From assembly GCA_963693305.1 (NCBI GenBank), contig OY855910.1, positions 25,727,859 to 25,791,858 on the forward strand: DNA of 64,000 bases, read 5' to 3'. Position numbers and translations under genes: made by a program. Positions 1 through 11,489 of this stretch are shown here, piece after piece (positions within the stretch are counted from its first letter, which is position 1; each line of letters opens with the position of its first letter). The notes below the pieces were generated by a model. That model searched no databases and was not told where the DNA came from. It was given only the letters and a program-made list of their open reading frames with translations. The DNA is from Meandrina meandrites. Taxonomy: Eukaryota; Cnidaria; Anthozoa; Scleractinia; Meandrinidae.

Positions 1-459
1 AGAATAACGTGATTGTAATAGGTTGAGGCATGTGCGTTTATTTGGGTGCGAGAGTTGCCAAATAATAGGTATTTTAGTGAGGTTGGAATGTGGCCGGAGA
101 AGGTTTGACGTTTCCTGCTTAGGAACAGTAGGACTTCACATGGGCGGTCATGAGTTATTTATTGTACTATCGTTTGAAAAGCTCATGACGTGATGATGTT
201 ACAAGGGCACGTTTTGTCTGCTCGGCAAATATTAAATTAGGTGTTTTGACAACGTGGTTGAATGGCACAGCAAGAGAAAATCATCATTTGTGCCGCGAGT
301 GAGGGCCGTAGGAAGGTATAGTAGTCGTTGTGCGAGTCTCGCATTTCAAGCTTCGCATTGATGGCTATCTTTAGTAGTACGGCGGTGCAGTGCGGTTATT
401 TCCGTACCAATGACGTTATGCTTGCAAGTGTTTACGTCGGCCAAATTTATTTTCTTCAG
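1..459. other. No gene recognised
   Basis: AT-rich sequence with only short open frames and no domain or repeat that I recognise. Confidence 0.5.
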
Positions 460-690
460 ATCTCTGAACTCGCCTCGATGAAACAGCCAAAAGATTCACT
501 TCAACTGGCTAAACCGACAAGAAATAGTCGCAAAATTGCAAACAAATTAACGACCGTCGCTTCTGGCGAAATAAACATGCAAAGTAAACATATTTCTTGT
601 TTGTCACGTACCGAAAGTGAAAGCTGCAACGTCAGCGCATTCCATGGCTGACGCAATACCTTTTTAGTGTATTTATATTCCCAACGCAAA
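460..690 (-). repeat. Diverged inverted copy of the 37-40 kb array unit
   Basis: Read on the minus strand, this stretch follows the same order of words as the array unit at 37431-40734: a GGTATTRCGTCAGCCATGGA-type block, the TTTCACTTTCGGTACGTGAC block, a GACGGTC block with TTAATTTG, then GCCAAA(A)GATTCACTTC near the far end. Divergence is substantial, so it is an old dispersed copy. The 107-codon open frame over it is therefore not a gene. Confidence 0.6.
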
Positions 691-1476
691 GCGGTTGCAG
701 TTACGTTTACTCATAGGCAAAAGAAAAAAAAGACAGCCAGCTTTTTGGTAGTCTCCTTTACAGCCGTTGTTTGGGCTCTTCACGCAAAAAACAACGGCTG
801 AAAAGAAAACTAGCTTTTTGGGTGTGCAGTCAAGCGTCAACTTCATCGACAGCTATTTTTAGCACGGCCGTGGGAATATCGGTACTGATGATGTTACGCT
901 TACAAGTTAGGGCACGTTTCTGCTTCTGGTTGCGAAATTAATATTGTACCAGTCCAAGTAAAATCGTCACGTGGTTTGGCCGAAATGCACTGGTGACTAG
1001 AGTTGTTTGTTTCTCGCGTTCGTCGAAAGAAATACGTACTTGCTTGCAGAAAGGTTTCTGTTTTACATTGATGATGAAAATAATGGAGCCATTTCAGAAA
1101 CCCGAGAATACTTTGTTCTTGTTCCATCTGGCTATTTGTTTGCAATTTCTGGGTCAATTTGGCTTTCTTAGTGAGCGTGTTTGCGATTTTGTGATCATGT
1201 TTACGGTAAATGTTGTCAACAGTTTTCAATCCTTTTTAAGATGTACTTAGCGGTTTTCTTTCGGCTTGGAATGAAAGGGGATGGATAGTTAAACATCAAG
1301 GTAACCTTAAAAGTGACTACCAGATATTTTTTTCTGTTTACGTTTGAAGAAATTACTGACGTATTTTTTGTCTTCAACAGTACGGTTCGATCGATCGGTT
1401 GCACACCATAGTCATATTTACAAGGGAAAGCAGCCTAATTTTAGAACATTTGCACAATTTCTTTTTAAATTGTTTT
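691..1476. other. Spacer, small hairpin only
   Basis: No gene recognised. A short inverted repeat lies at 761-800 (arms CAGCCGTTGTTT and its complement). Open frames here overlap on both strands and show no family signature. Confidence 0.45.
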
Positions 1477-1530
1477 TGAGTTATTTTTCCAAAAGTAGCT
1501 CTTAGTCGGCGCGATGGACCGTGCACATGA

Positions 1531-2479
1531 ACCATGCACAAATAGCTCAACCCATGAAATAAACCATCCCAACAGGACTAACACCCAGTTCTACCCCAAG
1601 CCACCCAATCAATTGAAAAAATAACTCCTGCACGCTTAGCGTGCCTATGTTTAACAGATGGCGGCGAGTGCTACATACACGCAGCTACTTTTCTTCATTT
1701 GTTATAAGTACAGGTTCTGTTTATGGATAAACAAGGACAAAATAAGTTATATACTTGTAATGAAAGAAGAGAAGTAGCTTAAAGTGTCAGACCTTTGCAA
1801 CACTTGTTTACCATCTTGGAACTTTAAGTAACATGATATTTACAAACTTGATTTGTATTACACTTTTTATATTTTTCTTCCTGGTGATATTTTAAGGGTG
1901 TCGGTAAGGGGGGTCAGTAAGGAATGAGCTGACTAGTGGTAAGTGTTTTGTCGAAGCCCAGATCTTAGAGGGTGTTATCCCTCCTCAATCTGTACAATTC
2001 TTCATATCATACTTAGCCTCATCCAATAATATTGCTAATTGACTTTCATGTGCCGTTTGACCGGGGCTTAAGTTGGAACCACTGCCTCCTGCAAATGTCC
2101 ATGAATGTGTGTGTCTTATTGGGCAGTCAGCGTAAAAAAAGACTGCAAATGCTCATTACAGATGCTACATTTACAAATATATAATTCCTTTTAGTTATAA
2201 AGCCACAGGACTTTTTGGAAACTGTATGCGTGACATTATATACAGGTTGGCATGTAGGTGTTACCTGCAGTAGTTTACTTGCATCACCTTAAGAGCTTAT
2301 TCATTTCTATGTAACTAGCTGATCTAAAATCTTGAACGGATTATACATGCAGCTGTCAATGCCCAACTAAAACATAGGCACGCTAAGCGTGCAGGAGTTA
2401 TTTTTTCAATTGATTGGATTGCTTGGAGTAAGACTGGGTGTTAGTCCTGTTGGGATGGTTGAGCTATTTGTGCATGGTG
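1531..2479. repeat. Inner inverted repeat pair, about 110-bp arms
   Basis: Left arm 1531-1651 and right arm 2369-2479 are inverted copies containing the palindromic word GCACGCTTAGCGTGC followed by AATTGAAAAAATAACTCC. The loop of about 720 bp has no open frame of note. It is probably a separate small transposon inside the larger inverted-repeat element. Confidence 0.6.
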
Positions 2480-3696
2480 CATCACTAACTACATAGCCCC
2501 TTGCTACGACTAAGAGGCATTTTTTGAAAAAAAAAAATGTTGCAGACAAAATAATTTTTACGTGCAATTTGTTACGTCAAAACTGTTTCGTTCAATAGTA
2601 AATTTTTATCAGTTAGAAAAAACAAGAACTAATTTAATTGTCAAAATGTCACGAAATGGCTTATTCTGTTAGCGCTTATTTTGTTGCTAGCTTTTTTACA
2701 ACCGTAACGCGATACTTTTGTTTGTTACAGGATACTTTTGTGTTTTTGTCAAACACTGTAAAACGATACCTTCGTTTTTTTAAAACGCATGTAACATGAC
2801 ACTTTTGTTTATCTCACTTTTGTAACGTGACACTTTTGTTTTTCTTGAAAACACCATGTCTCCATTGAGTAATCGAAAAGTAATAAACGAAGTAATAAAC
2901 GAATCAAATCAAAAACTATATTTTCAGTGAAGCTTTTAAAGTGTAGTACACCTGGAGTATTTGTTTCCTGTCGTAAATGTAAATTTTCATTCAACAAACA
3001 GGAACAAGAACTAATTAATTTTAGTTATCAAACTGTCATGGAATGACATGCTCTTATTCTAGCCTGTTGCCGCTATCGATCGTAGTTAATTTTAAAAGCA
3101 AAACCATTTCAAAGTCAATACCCATACGGGTTAATTAAATGTCTAAACGTGGTGTGTTTAAGGTATAAACATAAACGCTACTTGCCCGAGAGTCAGCTAA
3201 TCGCCGGAGCAAGACGCTAAAGAGACTAATTAAATTAATTGCGGTTTTCAGTTGGCGACACGGAGTCTCAAGCAGTATTAAATTTAAGAAGTTTCCTTGT
3301 CACAAACTCTTAAAACAAGAGGCCACAACACACTCTGAAGAAGATTCCTTGCCTTTTTTATGACACAGTGTTAACATCACAATGAGAACATTCTTCAAAT
3401 CTGCTTTGTGCAAATGCTTTATGCAATTTCTACTACGGTCAGTGAAACTAGCCCGTCCTAAAGGAACTCTTGAATAACAATTTAATGTTCCTGGAGGCGT
3501 GTGCGTTGTAAGCAGGCGAGCGTTTCAAATCCGGGGTTAATTCACAACTCACCGATTCCGCCTCCCACAAATCGAAAATCTTCGAATGAAATCGCTCGCT
3601 TACAACTGTGTCAGATTAAATCCCCTTTATAAACTGCAATTTGATTGGTTCTGATAGTACCTCAAACCTGATTGGTGTGAGATACAAACATACTCC
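2480..3696. other. AT-rich interior, no gene
   Basis: Contains diverged repeats of words like GTAACGYGAYACTTTTGTTT around 2700-2840, suggesting an old short-period tandem array. No coding signal recognised. Confidence 0.45.
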
Positions 3697-3723
3697 ACTG
3701 ACTGACTGACTGACTGACTGACT
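3697..3723. repeat. (ACTG)n microsatellite
   Basis: Six to seven copies of ACTG directly adjoining the right terminal repeat of the element at 1477-3773. Confidence 0.95.
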
Positions 3724-3773
3724 ACACGGTCCATCGCGCCGACTAAGAGTTATTTTTTGGAAAAAATAACTCA

Positions 3774-5070
3774 ATAAAAGGTTCTTGTTTGGTTTTTTGC
3801 CAGCAAAAGGTAGGCAAGCGACATGAAGCTTTATAAACTACTTAAACCACGAACAGCCCAGGCTCTCAGAGTGCCTCTCTCCACCCGAAGTGCTTTTTTG
3901 ACTAAGCAGTGATTGTGTTACATATACGTAGGCTAGCCAGCACACACTGTATTGCTTGCATGTTTGCATGACTCACAAAACATGGGAACCATAGGTATGG
4001 TTTACAGTACTGTTATGGATCCTAAACTGGTATCTGATTTCCTTTCTATACGCCTAGGTATAGTAAATATACAGTGGAGAGCAGACAAGGACATCAATTT
4101 TATGAAGTTTACATACTTAACGTGTAAATAGGAGCTTTTTTTAGCTTACCTGAACAACAGCATGAAGGAGTTTACACATGTAGTTCGCGAGCAGTTCAAA
4201 TCGATGGCTGTTTGCACCCGTGAATTCGCTCAGTCGAGTTTCCTTCGTTGATGTGACATCAAATTCTACTTCTAACTGTTATCCGAATTACAGAAGACGC
4301 TGTCTCGAAAACTAACGCAACGAAAAGATACCTGTACTTCGAAAATTCAGATTTCAACGTTTCAACATCTTCAACGAACTCTCCGTGTCGTGCGCTTGCG
4401 GTCGAAGCGTGCTATGTAGGTGAAGATCAGCCAGGACTTATTTTACACAGTTTATTTTCTTGCACTATAACACTTGCTTAGGCGTTTGACGGGTCGTCGT
4501 CACGGTAGATGAAAGCTTATGTGTGTATTTATATAGTCAACTGAAAAACAATCAATACATACAAGTAACTATTAGAGTTCATACTTCTTACACGATAATC
4601 CTGAAACGACAAAACTTACAATTTGTGTTCCTTGTGTGTTTAAAGTCCTTAGTTCTTGACTTGAACTCCGTGTCGTGTCGGTTAACGGTTTTTTAAAAAG
4701 ATAACGTCCTTTTTGAATATATTACTAGCACCTCATTTTCGAGCGGCGCGAAAAAGGTGACAATTAATAAATGCGCGTGAATCCGCGCGAAATGCAAATC
4801 ACTCCGACTTCACACCTTTCAAATTAAAGTGGCAGTAAGTCGAAAATGAAAGGATTAGGTTCGTTACGCGCTTCATGTTAGTCTTTTTAGAGCCAATACC
4901 GCTGACAGTTGTAGTATTGTGAGCCAAAAGGAGCCAGAAGGGAAAATTGGCGCGAGTTTCTGCTTTCTCGCTGAGTTTCTGTCAATGTCGATTTTTCTTC
5001 AGCTTGCCAGTTGTCGAGTTGTTATTAGTGGATGGATCATTAAATACCACAACACGAAAATGGAGATTTA
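3774..5070. other. Spacer with a SINE scrap
   Basis: No gene recognised. About 30 bp near 3866-3897 (core AGTGCCTCTCTCCACCC) match the body of the tRNA-derived SINE at 33040-33308, so a short SINE fragment is likely. Confidence 0.45.
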
Positions 5071-5380
5071 CGGAAAATTAAAGGTGGCTTAAATGTCCTA
5101 AAGTTGGTTATCCAACTTTACGCTATCAATTAAATGTTGTTAAAGGTCGTTAAACCGACATTTACGTTACCGTGCGTAAATCTGGCGTAAATGTGGCTTA
5201 AAGGTCTGTTGGCATTTAAGGAACTTTAAATGTCAACTTAAGTTCGCTTAAATGTTTCAGTTTCTTTAAGCAAGATTAAATGTGAGTGTAAAGGTGGTTT
5301 AGGGGTCAGCTTTAAAAAATGTAAAGGGAGCGTAAAGCTGATTAAATTCCAAATTTACGCCAGCTTTACTTCAGTACCAC
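5071..5380. repeat. Quasi-periodic TTAAA/TAAATG/GTAAAG tract
   Basis: A 300-bp block in which TTAAATG, CTTAAA, GTAAAG and TTTACG words recur every 10-20 bases without a fixed period. It is probably a degenerate array or the subrepeat end of a transposon. No coding frame follows it. Confidence 0.55.
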
Positions 5381-5539
5381 AGTAAAGTTATGTTTTCATG
5401 CTGTGTACCAGGGCTGCGAAAAAAGTTTGTATACATCAAACACATGCGTCTTCACGATTTTTTTTTAGACTTGCGATCGGAGAACACGAAGCGCGAAGAT
5501 CGTGCTGGGATGATCCGCTGGCAAAGTGAAACCGGTGTC

Positions 5540-5590
5540 CTAGCGGATTTGGACCCCCTGGATTTGGTCCCCCCGGTCCAAATCCGCTAG
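5540..5590. repeat. Hairpin, CTAGCGGATTTGGACC arms
   Basis: The 16-base arm CTAGCGGATTTGGACC at 5540 is exactly complementary to 5575-5590, with a C/G-rich loop. A variant half-copy follows immediately (CTAGCGGATATGGACC). Confidence 0.8.
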
Positions 5591-6035
5591 CGGATATGGA
5601 CCCCCCGGTCGACTTTACGAAAATGTTGTTTAATTTCTCTCCGGGTGTAAAATACAGTGCTTGCTTATAAATTCACATTCGAAAATAATTATAAAACGGT
5701 TACATACGCTCCGTGTAAACACTTCGGGAACGTGGACTCTGGGAACGAGATTGCCAATGAATGTATGTTGCGTTCGGCGTCACGATCACGTATTGGTGTT
5801 GTAAACGTATACGCGCGACAGGCGCGTAAAAATCGTAATAAGTTGTTTGAATTTGGGGCAAAAGTTCTGTTTCAAGGATAATAACTACAAAACAGTTATC
5901 TTCCGTTTCATGACTTTTTGTACCAAAGGATTCGTCTTCATACTCTAGGATCCCGCCAGATGTGTGGTATAATTAAAGAAAATCCACGAACGATTTTGCA
6001 TAGAGCGTATTCGGCCATATTCGATACGAATATTC

Positions 6036-6055
6036 CTGGCCCCAGTTGTTCAAAG

Positions 6056-6092
<37 letters not shown>

Positions 6093-6187
6093 GTGGATAG
6101 CGTAGTTTGTTTTGCCAACACTTATCCGCTGGATAGCGATTTATCCGGTGGATAGCGTTATCCACCCTTTGAACAACTGGGGCCAGG
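6036..6187. mobile_element. Palindromic MITE, 152 bp
   Basis: Near-perfect inverted repeat beginning CCTGGCCCCAGTTGTTCAAA and ending in its complement, with GGTGGATAACGCTATCCACC repeated internally, so the element can fold on several scales. No coding capacity. The ends are clear; a target duplication is not. Confidence 0.85.
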
Positions 6188-6832
6188 TGTATATCACGTA
6201 TTGTGTGCGTCTTGAATTCTCTAGGATTCAATCGCGTCACGATTGCGTATTCAAGGCTAGAATACGCTAGAATATTTATGCTTTTGCGCAGTGCTAGCGG
6301 TAGTCATTAGTTGATTTATGAGTACGCTTGAGTATTGTTAGGATTGATAAGTTACCAGGAATTACCTCAAAAATACAGGCAGAACGCGTGAACTTTTAAT
6401 AATTCATGGTGACTACACGCAAAATTATTAGCGGAGCTCCTGCGCGTGAAGCGCGCCAATGGAGCACCATGGGTAAGAATTTTTGGTAAACCCATGAGGC
6501 CGAGAAAATTTGGTGCGTACGCCCGCCCGTCCGCTCGTACAGACTCTCGGGGAGGGGGAGTGGAGTCCTAAGGCAGCCCGACCGGGGGTGGGGGGAGGAT
6601 AATGGACTGAGGGAGATGGGGAGCAGATGTTTGCCATCCCTACGTAAACAGAGCTTACAACTTTGGCATCCATGTTATGATCAATTGACAGCTGTCAAAA
6701 CAAGGTATCCGCTGACCAGTATCACGTGGCCAAATGGCGGGCTCACATGTGCTTTGCTTATAGCAGGGAAAATGCTTCACCATATTACAATCTTCTAGGA
6801 ATTCTCAAATTTGAAAATATGTACAAATTTAA

Positions 6833-7654
6833 AGTGGTACTATGACCAAATTTTCACCCCTTGCAATTTTAGGTGTTTCAAAGAGTATTTAATGAAAGAT
6901 TAAAAATGCCGTTTACCGTTTTCAAATATCTATTTTAGTTCTAGAGATATTTAAGCTTAAAAAATCGAAAAATATGTAAATTAGGGAACTGATGACGTCA
7001 TCTACTCAACCCAATTTTTTGTCAAGTACAAAAATTAAGTTATCTCGGTCATTTTTCTGCAGAGACCAATGAAACTTGGCAGACTAATAGTTCCTCAGGT
7101 GACACACCTACAGCTGTAATAAAATTATGTTTCCATGGCAACTCACTCTTTTCCAGTACCCATCATTTTTTTTTTAATATTTTAGAATTTTTCAGTTCGG
7201 AAAAATTAAACCCAGGCAAGACGTCTGCCAAATCCATTGACATGCTTGCTAGATCTCGCATGTAAAGCATTATTTACAAATATTAACGGAGAATGCCAGA
7301 ATTGGCCAGAAAGGCGTTAAGCATTTGGGGGATCTGGAACCTAGTATGTTGCCATGGTAACCAAGTTGTCAAGTTCATATTGTGAAACACAACTAGCAGG
7401 GTGTTACTGCAAAGAATCAGAGACTTTCAATACAAATTGGCTGAGATATCACTTTCTTAGTATTTAATCAGAACTTGGTTGAGTGTATGACGTCACTACT
7501 TTGCTAATTTGCATATTTTAAAAACTTGAATATCTCTGGAACGAAAAGAGGTATTGGAAAACAGTAAACGGCATTTTGCTTCTCATAAAGAGTACTTGTT
7601 AATATTTTAAAACGGTTGCGAAAGAAAACATGGGAATTTCATCATAGTAGCACT
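6833..7654. mobile_element. TTAA-flanked foldback MITE inserted in the LINE
   Basis: Ends are AGTGGTACTATGA and the complement of AGTGCTACTATGA. TTAA lies immediately outside each end (6829-6832, 7655-7658), and TTAA occurs once at the matching point of the uninterrupted LINE copy at 58985, proving insertion and target duplication. The two halves are diverged inverted copies of each other over several hundred bases. TTAA targets are typical of piggyBac and Kolobok transposons; no transposase is present. A half copy lies at 54838-55220. Confidence 0.8.
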
Positions 7655-7659
7655 TTAAA

Positions 7660-7950
7660 GTGGCTCTATTTACTCATAAAATTTTAAATGATTCAACAAA
7701 CATTCCAACAGTATTTCATAGAACCCTTACTCAGGCATCTGAAGTCCATACCTACAATACACGATTTGCTGCGAATTTGAATTTTCACAGGCCAAAAGTA
7801 AATAATAACTATGGGTCCTCTACTTTTTCTTTTGCTGCATCAAAATTTTGGGAAATTATTCCAACAGATTTAAAAAAACTGCCTTACACTTCCTTTTATA
7901 AGCAATATAAATTATACCTTTTAAATACCCAATATTACTCTTCAGCATAA
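7660..7950 (+). pseudogene. LINE reverse transcriptase C-terminal tail, copy 1
   Basis: 96 codons ending the LINE protein: a YNTR motif, then a block with NNNYGSSTFSFAASKFWEIIP and a final helix rich in Y, K and L. This pattern (HNTR, YG..SFS..A.K.WN.LP) is the usual end of L2/CR1/jockey-type reverse transcriptases after the thumb. The upstream codons lie beyond the TTAA element, which cuts the frame. The catalytic domain is absent, so it is a dead fragment. It is nearly identical to 58685-58990 on the other strand. Confidence 0.8.
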
Positions 7951-8824
7951 TTTCTCTGAATTCTGTATATAACTTAATTATGATTTATTCACTTAACTTG
8001 TTTAATTCGCATACTTTTGTTAATCACATTTTACTTCCTTTATTCTATTGTTTTTATTAATTAATGTGTCTTGTCTCTTTTTTCTTTTTTAACGTGTCAG
8101 TGACCAACACGATAGCATATGCTTCTTTGGTCACTGAGCACATTTTGTTTTGGCTTTACTATTATTAGATTTTCCTTATTTTAATTAATGAATTTTCTGT
8201 AAATAGTGTGTGATAGTAAAATATGTCTGTAAATAGTGTGAAATAATAAAAATCTGAAATCTAAAAATCTAATCTGGAGCTCATCGAGGTCACGTGTTTT
8301 TTTGTGAAGTTGACCGCTGACCAGATGATGTTTTCTAGTTGATCGCGGGCTCAAGTCTAGGTTTTTACAAATTTTTTGATCACCGCGTTAATTCAGATTT
8401 AAAAAAAGGGCGAAGTTAATAACCGAGGAGCTCAGCTTTTAGGCTTGGCTAAATCTATTTTAAAAAGTTTTTTCTCATGTTAAAAAAATGATCTGGACAT
8501 TTCATTTCAACTTAAACGAAGCGATTGTATGAATAAAGGCGGCAAACTTGTTTGCACGTTGTTCAAGTGCTGCTGATTGAAGACGGGAAGAAAGCGTGCT
8601 GGAGAACATAGATCTTCGTGAATATTTCTCGCTTTATTTACTTATCTACAGCATGGAAACTTATGCCAAGTGATTTAGGATAACCTCTTAACGGGGAGAT
8701 CCAAAATAATTGTTGACCTGAACATGATATATCGGAGTACGAGTCAAAAACAGCGAGAGTTGAAGCACTGTCTTCGGTTCCTGCGGTTGACCAAGACTGG
8801 AGAATTAACTGAGCTAATATAAAA

Positions 8825-9031
8825 GTGTGCTCAGAGCCGGTCAAATTGACTCAAATGATGGATAAAAGACTGTTAAAAGCTACACCGAAAGGAAGAAAGA
8901 TATTGATCTTCGCTGATAATTCAAATTATGTATATGTCCGTGGTGTGAGATTATTACGAACATTGGACGAAACTACCGTTGGTTGGATTGAAAGCTTTGC
9001 CGTGCAGAATTTACAAGCCTCCACGAAATAA
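8825..9031 (+). pseudogene. Short conserved open frame in the dispersed repeat
   Basis: A 60-odd codon frame containing DKRLLKATP and LIFADNSNYVYV. The equivalent minus-strand segment of the repeat copy near 27815-27950 reads, in one frame, DKRLLKATP and LIFVDNSYMSVV. Conservation of frame between diverged copies suggests this repeat carries a piece of a coding exon. In both copies an AG/GTAACAAACG sequence resembling a splice donor follows. I do not recognise the protein family. Confidence 0.35.
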
Positions 9032-9050
9032 TATGAGGTAACAAACGTAA

Positions 9051-11410
9051 ATGTACACATTTTGTTATGAGAATCTGTTTATTCTTCATTTATGAGCGAA
9101 TTCGATGTTGTGTCGGTTTTCAGATCTTCCCGTCAATTATAAGCTTAAATTTCACAAACTTTATTGTCCAATTTCTCTTGATCATCGGTCCCAGAATGCT
9201 GTCTTTGAGGTGACCCTTAAAAACGGCTGCTTTCAAACCTCTTTTAATCACTTTTGTACACTTTTGCCTATTAAATGTTTCGTTTCAAATATTGTGTTTT
9301 TTTAGTTAGTGGAGTTTAAACTGTGAGGTTCATCGTTGGATTTGAAAAGAATATTGAGCTATAAGGATCAAAAACATGATTTCGCGCGCTGCATTTGCAG
9401 AAAAATCCCGCAAACAAATCAAAGCAAAAAACGAGTAAACCTTCGGCAACGATACTTCACACCAACGATTAAACGATTTATTATCCAACTGCTCTATTTC
9501 ACTCGCTTGCATTTTTGTCATTTTGGTGAGTGTGTGGAAATCTCATACGCGTGATAAATTTTTAGATTCGTAAACGAGTATTTACGCCGGTTTTTACGAC
9601 TGTTTTTGCGAATGCAAAACGGGAGTTACGGAATGAGTGGGGAGTTGAAGCGGTGCGTCCTTCCTTCATTCCTTCAGTCGATCAGATGTAAACAAAAGGC
9701 CGTTGACAGATGGTTGGCAGACGTACATGTAACGCTACTCACTTCAGGCGCTAATGGTTTTGTTTTGATGATAATTTGAAAATCGATTGTGAACATATTC
9801 TTTTTTTATTTTATCTTAAATCAGGTGTACTGTTGTTTCTGCCCTGTAAAAAAATCAATTGTCTTAAGTTTGCATGTGACGGTCAAAGCGAAATTGAAAG
9901 CGAAGTTTGTGTAATCGCTAGCGCCACAAAGGTCAACGCAGCATGCTCACGGCACTATCAAAACATATTTCAGAAATTGAACGTCAATCGTACACGCTGT
10001 ACAGTCTGTACAGGGAAAAGAGTGTACACACGCTAGCACGAAAACACGCAAACTTGAATTTGTCTGCTTGGAGCTTGCTTCTTTTACTCCCAATGCAAAT
10101 CAAAATGAAAAACAACGTAAATCCGTATAGATCTTTACAAGTGATGAACGTTCGTCACTTGTTAAATAAAAGCGACAAGAAGGAACAATTACATCGTGTG
10201 CTTCACAGCGACAACCTAAATCAACGCATTTCAAACGCCTTTTATCGGCCCTCGGAGTTAAGAAGTACCCTTCCTGAGTTTTATAACCCACAACAGATAA
10301 ATGTTCATCGCAAGCAAGCAAAATCATCAGCACAGGTCGTAGCGGAGAACACTCGAGTTTCAACGACGAGATAAAATCTGGAGCGAGATTTATTCCTAGC
10401 AGAAGACTACCTATCCCAAAAGCCAGAGGACCCTACCGAAAGTAAAGAAGGAACAACAAAACTCACAGTATAAGCAACCAAAATAGCGGTCGCAGAAGAC
10501 AGGCAAAGTCATATTTTTAAAGCATATTAAAATAAAAGACGATGCCCTATGCGCGGATCGTTAAAAGTGATCATATGTTTTCAAACACGAATAGAAAAAT
10601 ACATAGACTATGTATGATAGAAGAAAACAACTTGCCTCTAAAGTTATCCAGATATACACCCAATCGAATTCCACCAAAAAGTCGTTCCACGTGCTATCGA
10701 GTTCACCACAAAATCAGACTTCGTGGTTCAAAATTGCAATCATCGGCGATAAAAACATCACAACAACATCAATATACTTAGCCGTACAAACGTTATCATT
10801 CAACAAAGCCATTGGGAGCTGCGCTCAAAAAGCCAAGATTCTTGTTGTGACTGTAGAGTTTAGGACGAACAATCTTCCTCTTATCATGATATCAGAACCT
10901 GGCCAACTGTACTGACTTTAGTATACGCCTGTTCTGGAGTCCCGCAGGTTTGTGGTTGCGAAAGATCTATTTTAAGTTCTAGTCGCCTGCAGGAGAATCG
11001 GCAAATCAAACATGACAACATCGGTTGTTTGATATTTTTAAAACACAACTGTGAGAAATATAATAAAGTGAAGGAAAGCTTCCGAACAAATTGCTTCAAC
11101 AAAGACGAACAACAATGCTCCCATGCAGTAGTTTTCCGATCGACGATATTCATTTAACCATTTAAAGACTTTAAAGTCTAAAGTGTACCATCTTCGGTTC
11201 TAAACATAGGTTTTAATTTTCGCTGAGCTGTTGTCGTGCATACTTGCACGTTACTTAGATTTTGGGTCCTTGAAAATGGCTTTTACTTCGAGAAAAATGG
11301 TAAAACGAAGCGCACACTGAAATATATTTTTTCCCGATCAGCAAAATCACAACACAGCTAGCCTGCGAGCAGGCTCTCCGAGCGAAAAAAAAGCCGTCGA
11401 CGGATTAGTT
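9051..11410. other. No recognisable gene
   Basis: Several overlapping open frames of up to 143 codons (for example 9943-10374) occur, rich in K, N, R and S, without domains, signal peptide or repeats that I recognise. They could be diverged exons or chance frames. Confidence 0.4.
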
Positions 11411-11489
11411 CAACCTCGTTCCCAGGGTCTCTCTCTCCCCGCCCCTCGCTCTTGGGGGCGGGGAGAGAGAGACCCTGGGAACGAGGTTG
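11411..11489. mobile_element. Perfect GC-rich hairpin MITE
   Basis: Arms of about 35 bp starting CAACCTCGTTCCCAGGGTCT run to a short TCGCTCTTG-like loop and back as an exact complement. The GC content differs sharply from the AT-rich flanks, and the exact pairing suggests a young insertion. Confidence 0.85.

Larger units (their letters stand above)
1477..3773. mobile_element. Foldback-type DNA element with about 47-bp terminal inverted repeats
   Basis: The left end (1477-1523) and right end (3725-3773) are inverted copies sharing TGAGTTATTTTT, a variable step, then CTTAGTCGGCGCGATGGACC. Between them is AT-rich non-coding sequence and a second, inner inverted repeat. A degraded third copy of the terminal word (ACTAAGAGGCATTTTTTG) lies near 2507. 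The right end abuts a TGAC microsatellite. No transposase is visible, so this is non-autonomous or a set of nested elements. Confidence 0.55.
6807..8272 (+). mobile_element. 3' fragment of an L2/CR1-like LINE, copy 1
   Basis: Outside an internal 822-bp insertion, about 640 bp match the minus-strand copy at 58373-59002, from AAATTTGAAAATATGTAC through the reverse transcriptase tail to the 3' end, which closes with AATAAAAATCTGAAATCT-type simple sequence as in L2/CR1-like LINEs. Only the last about 100 codons of the reverse transcriptase are present. Confidence 0.75.
6425..9050 (+). repeat. Dispersed repeat family copy 1, split by a LINE tail
   Basis: Segments 6425-6797 and 8276-9050 align in order with two minus-strand copies elsewhere (23395-23800 and 27740-28800). 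Shared words include GGAGCTC, CATCCATGTTATG, ATCGCGGGCTCAAGTC and TTTTAGGCTTGGCTAAATCT. The copy is interrupted at about 6798-8275 by the LINE fragment. The 3' part holds a conserved short reading frame (8825-9031). Confidence 0.6.

Noticed and set aside
328..651. 107-codon plus-strand frame
   Set aside because: Half of it overlaps an inverted copy of the non-coding array unit.
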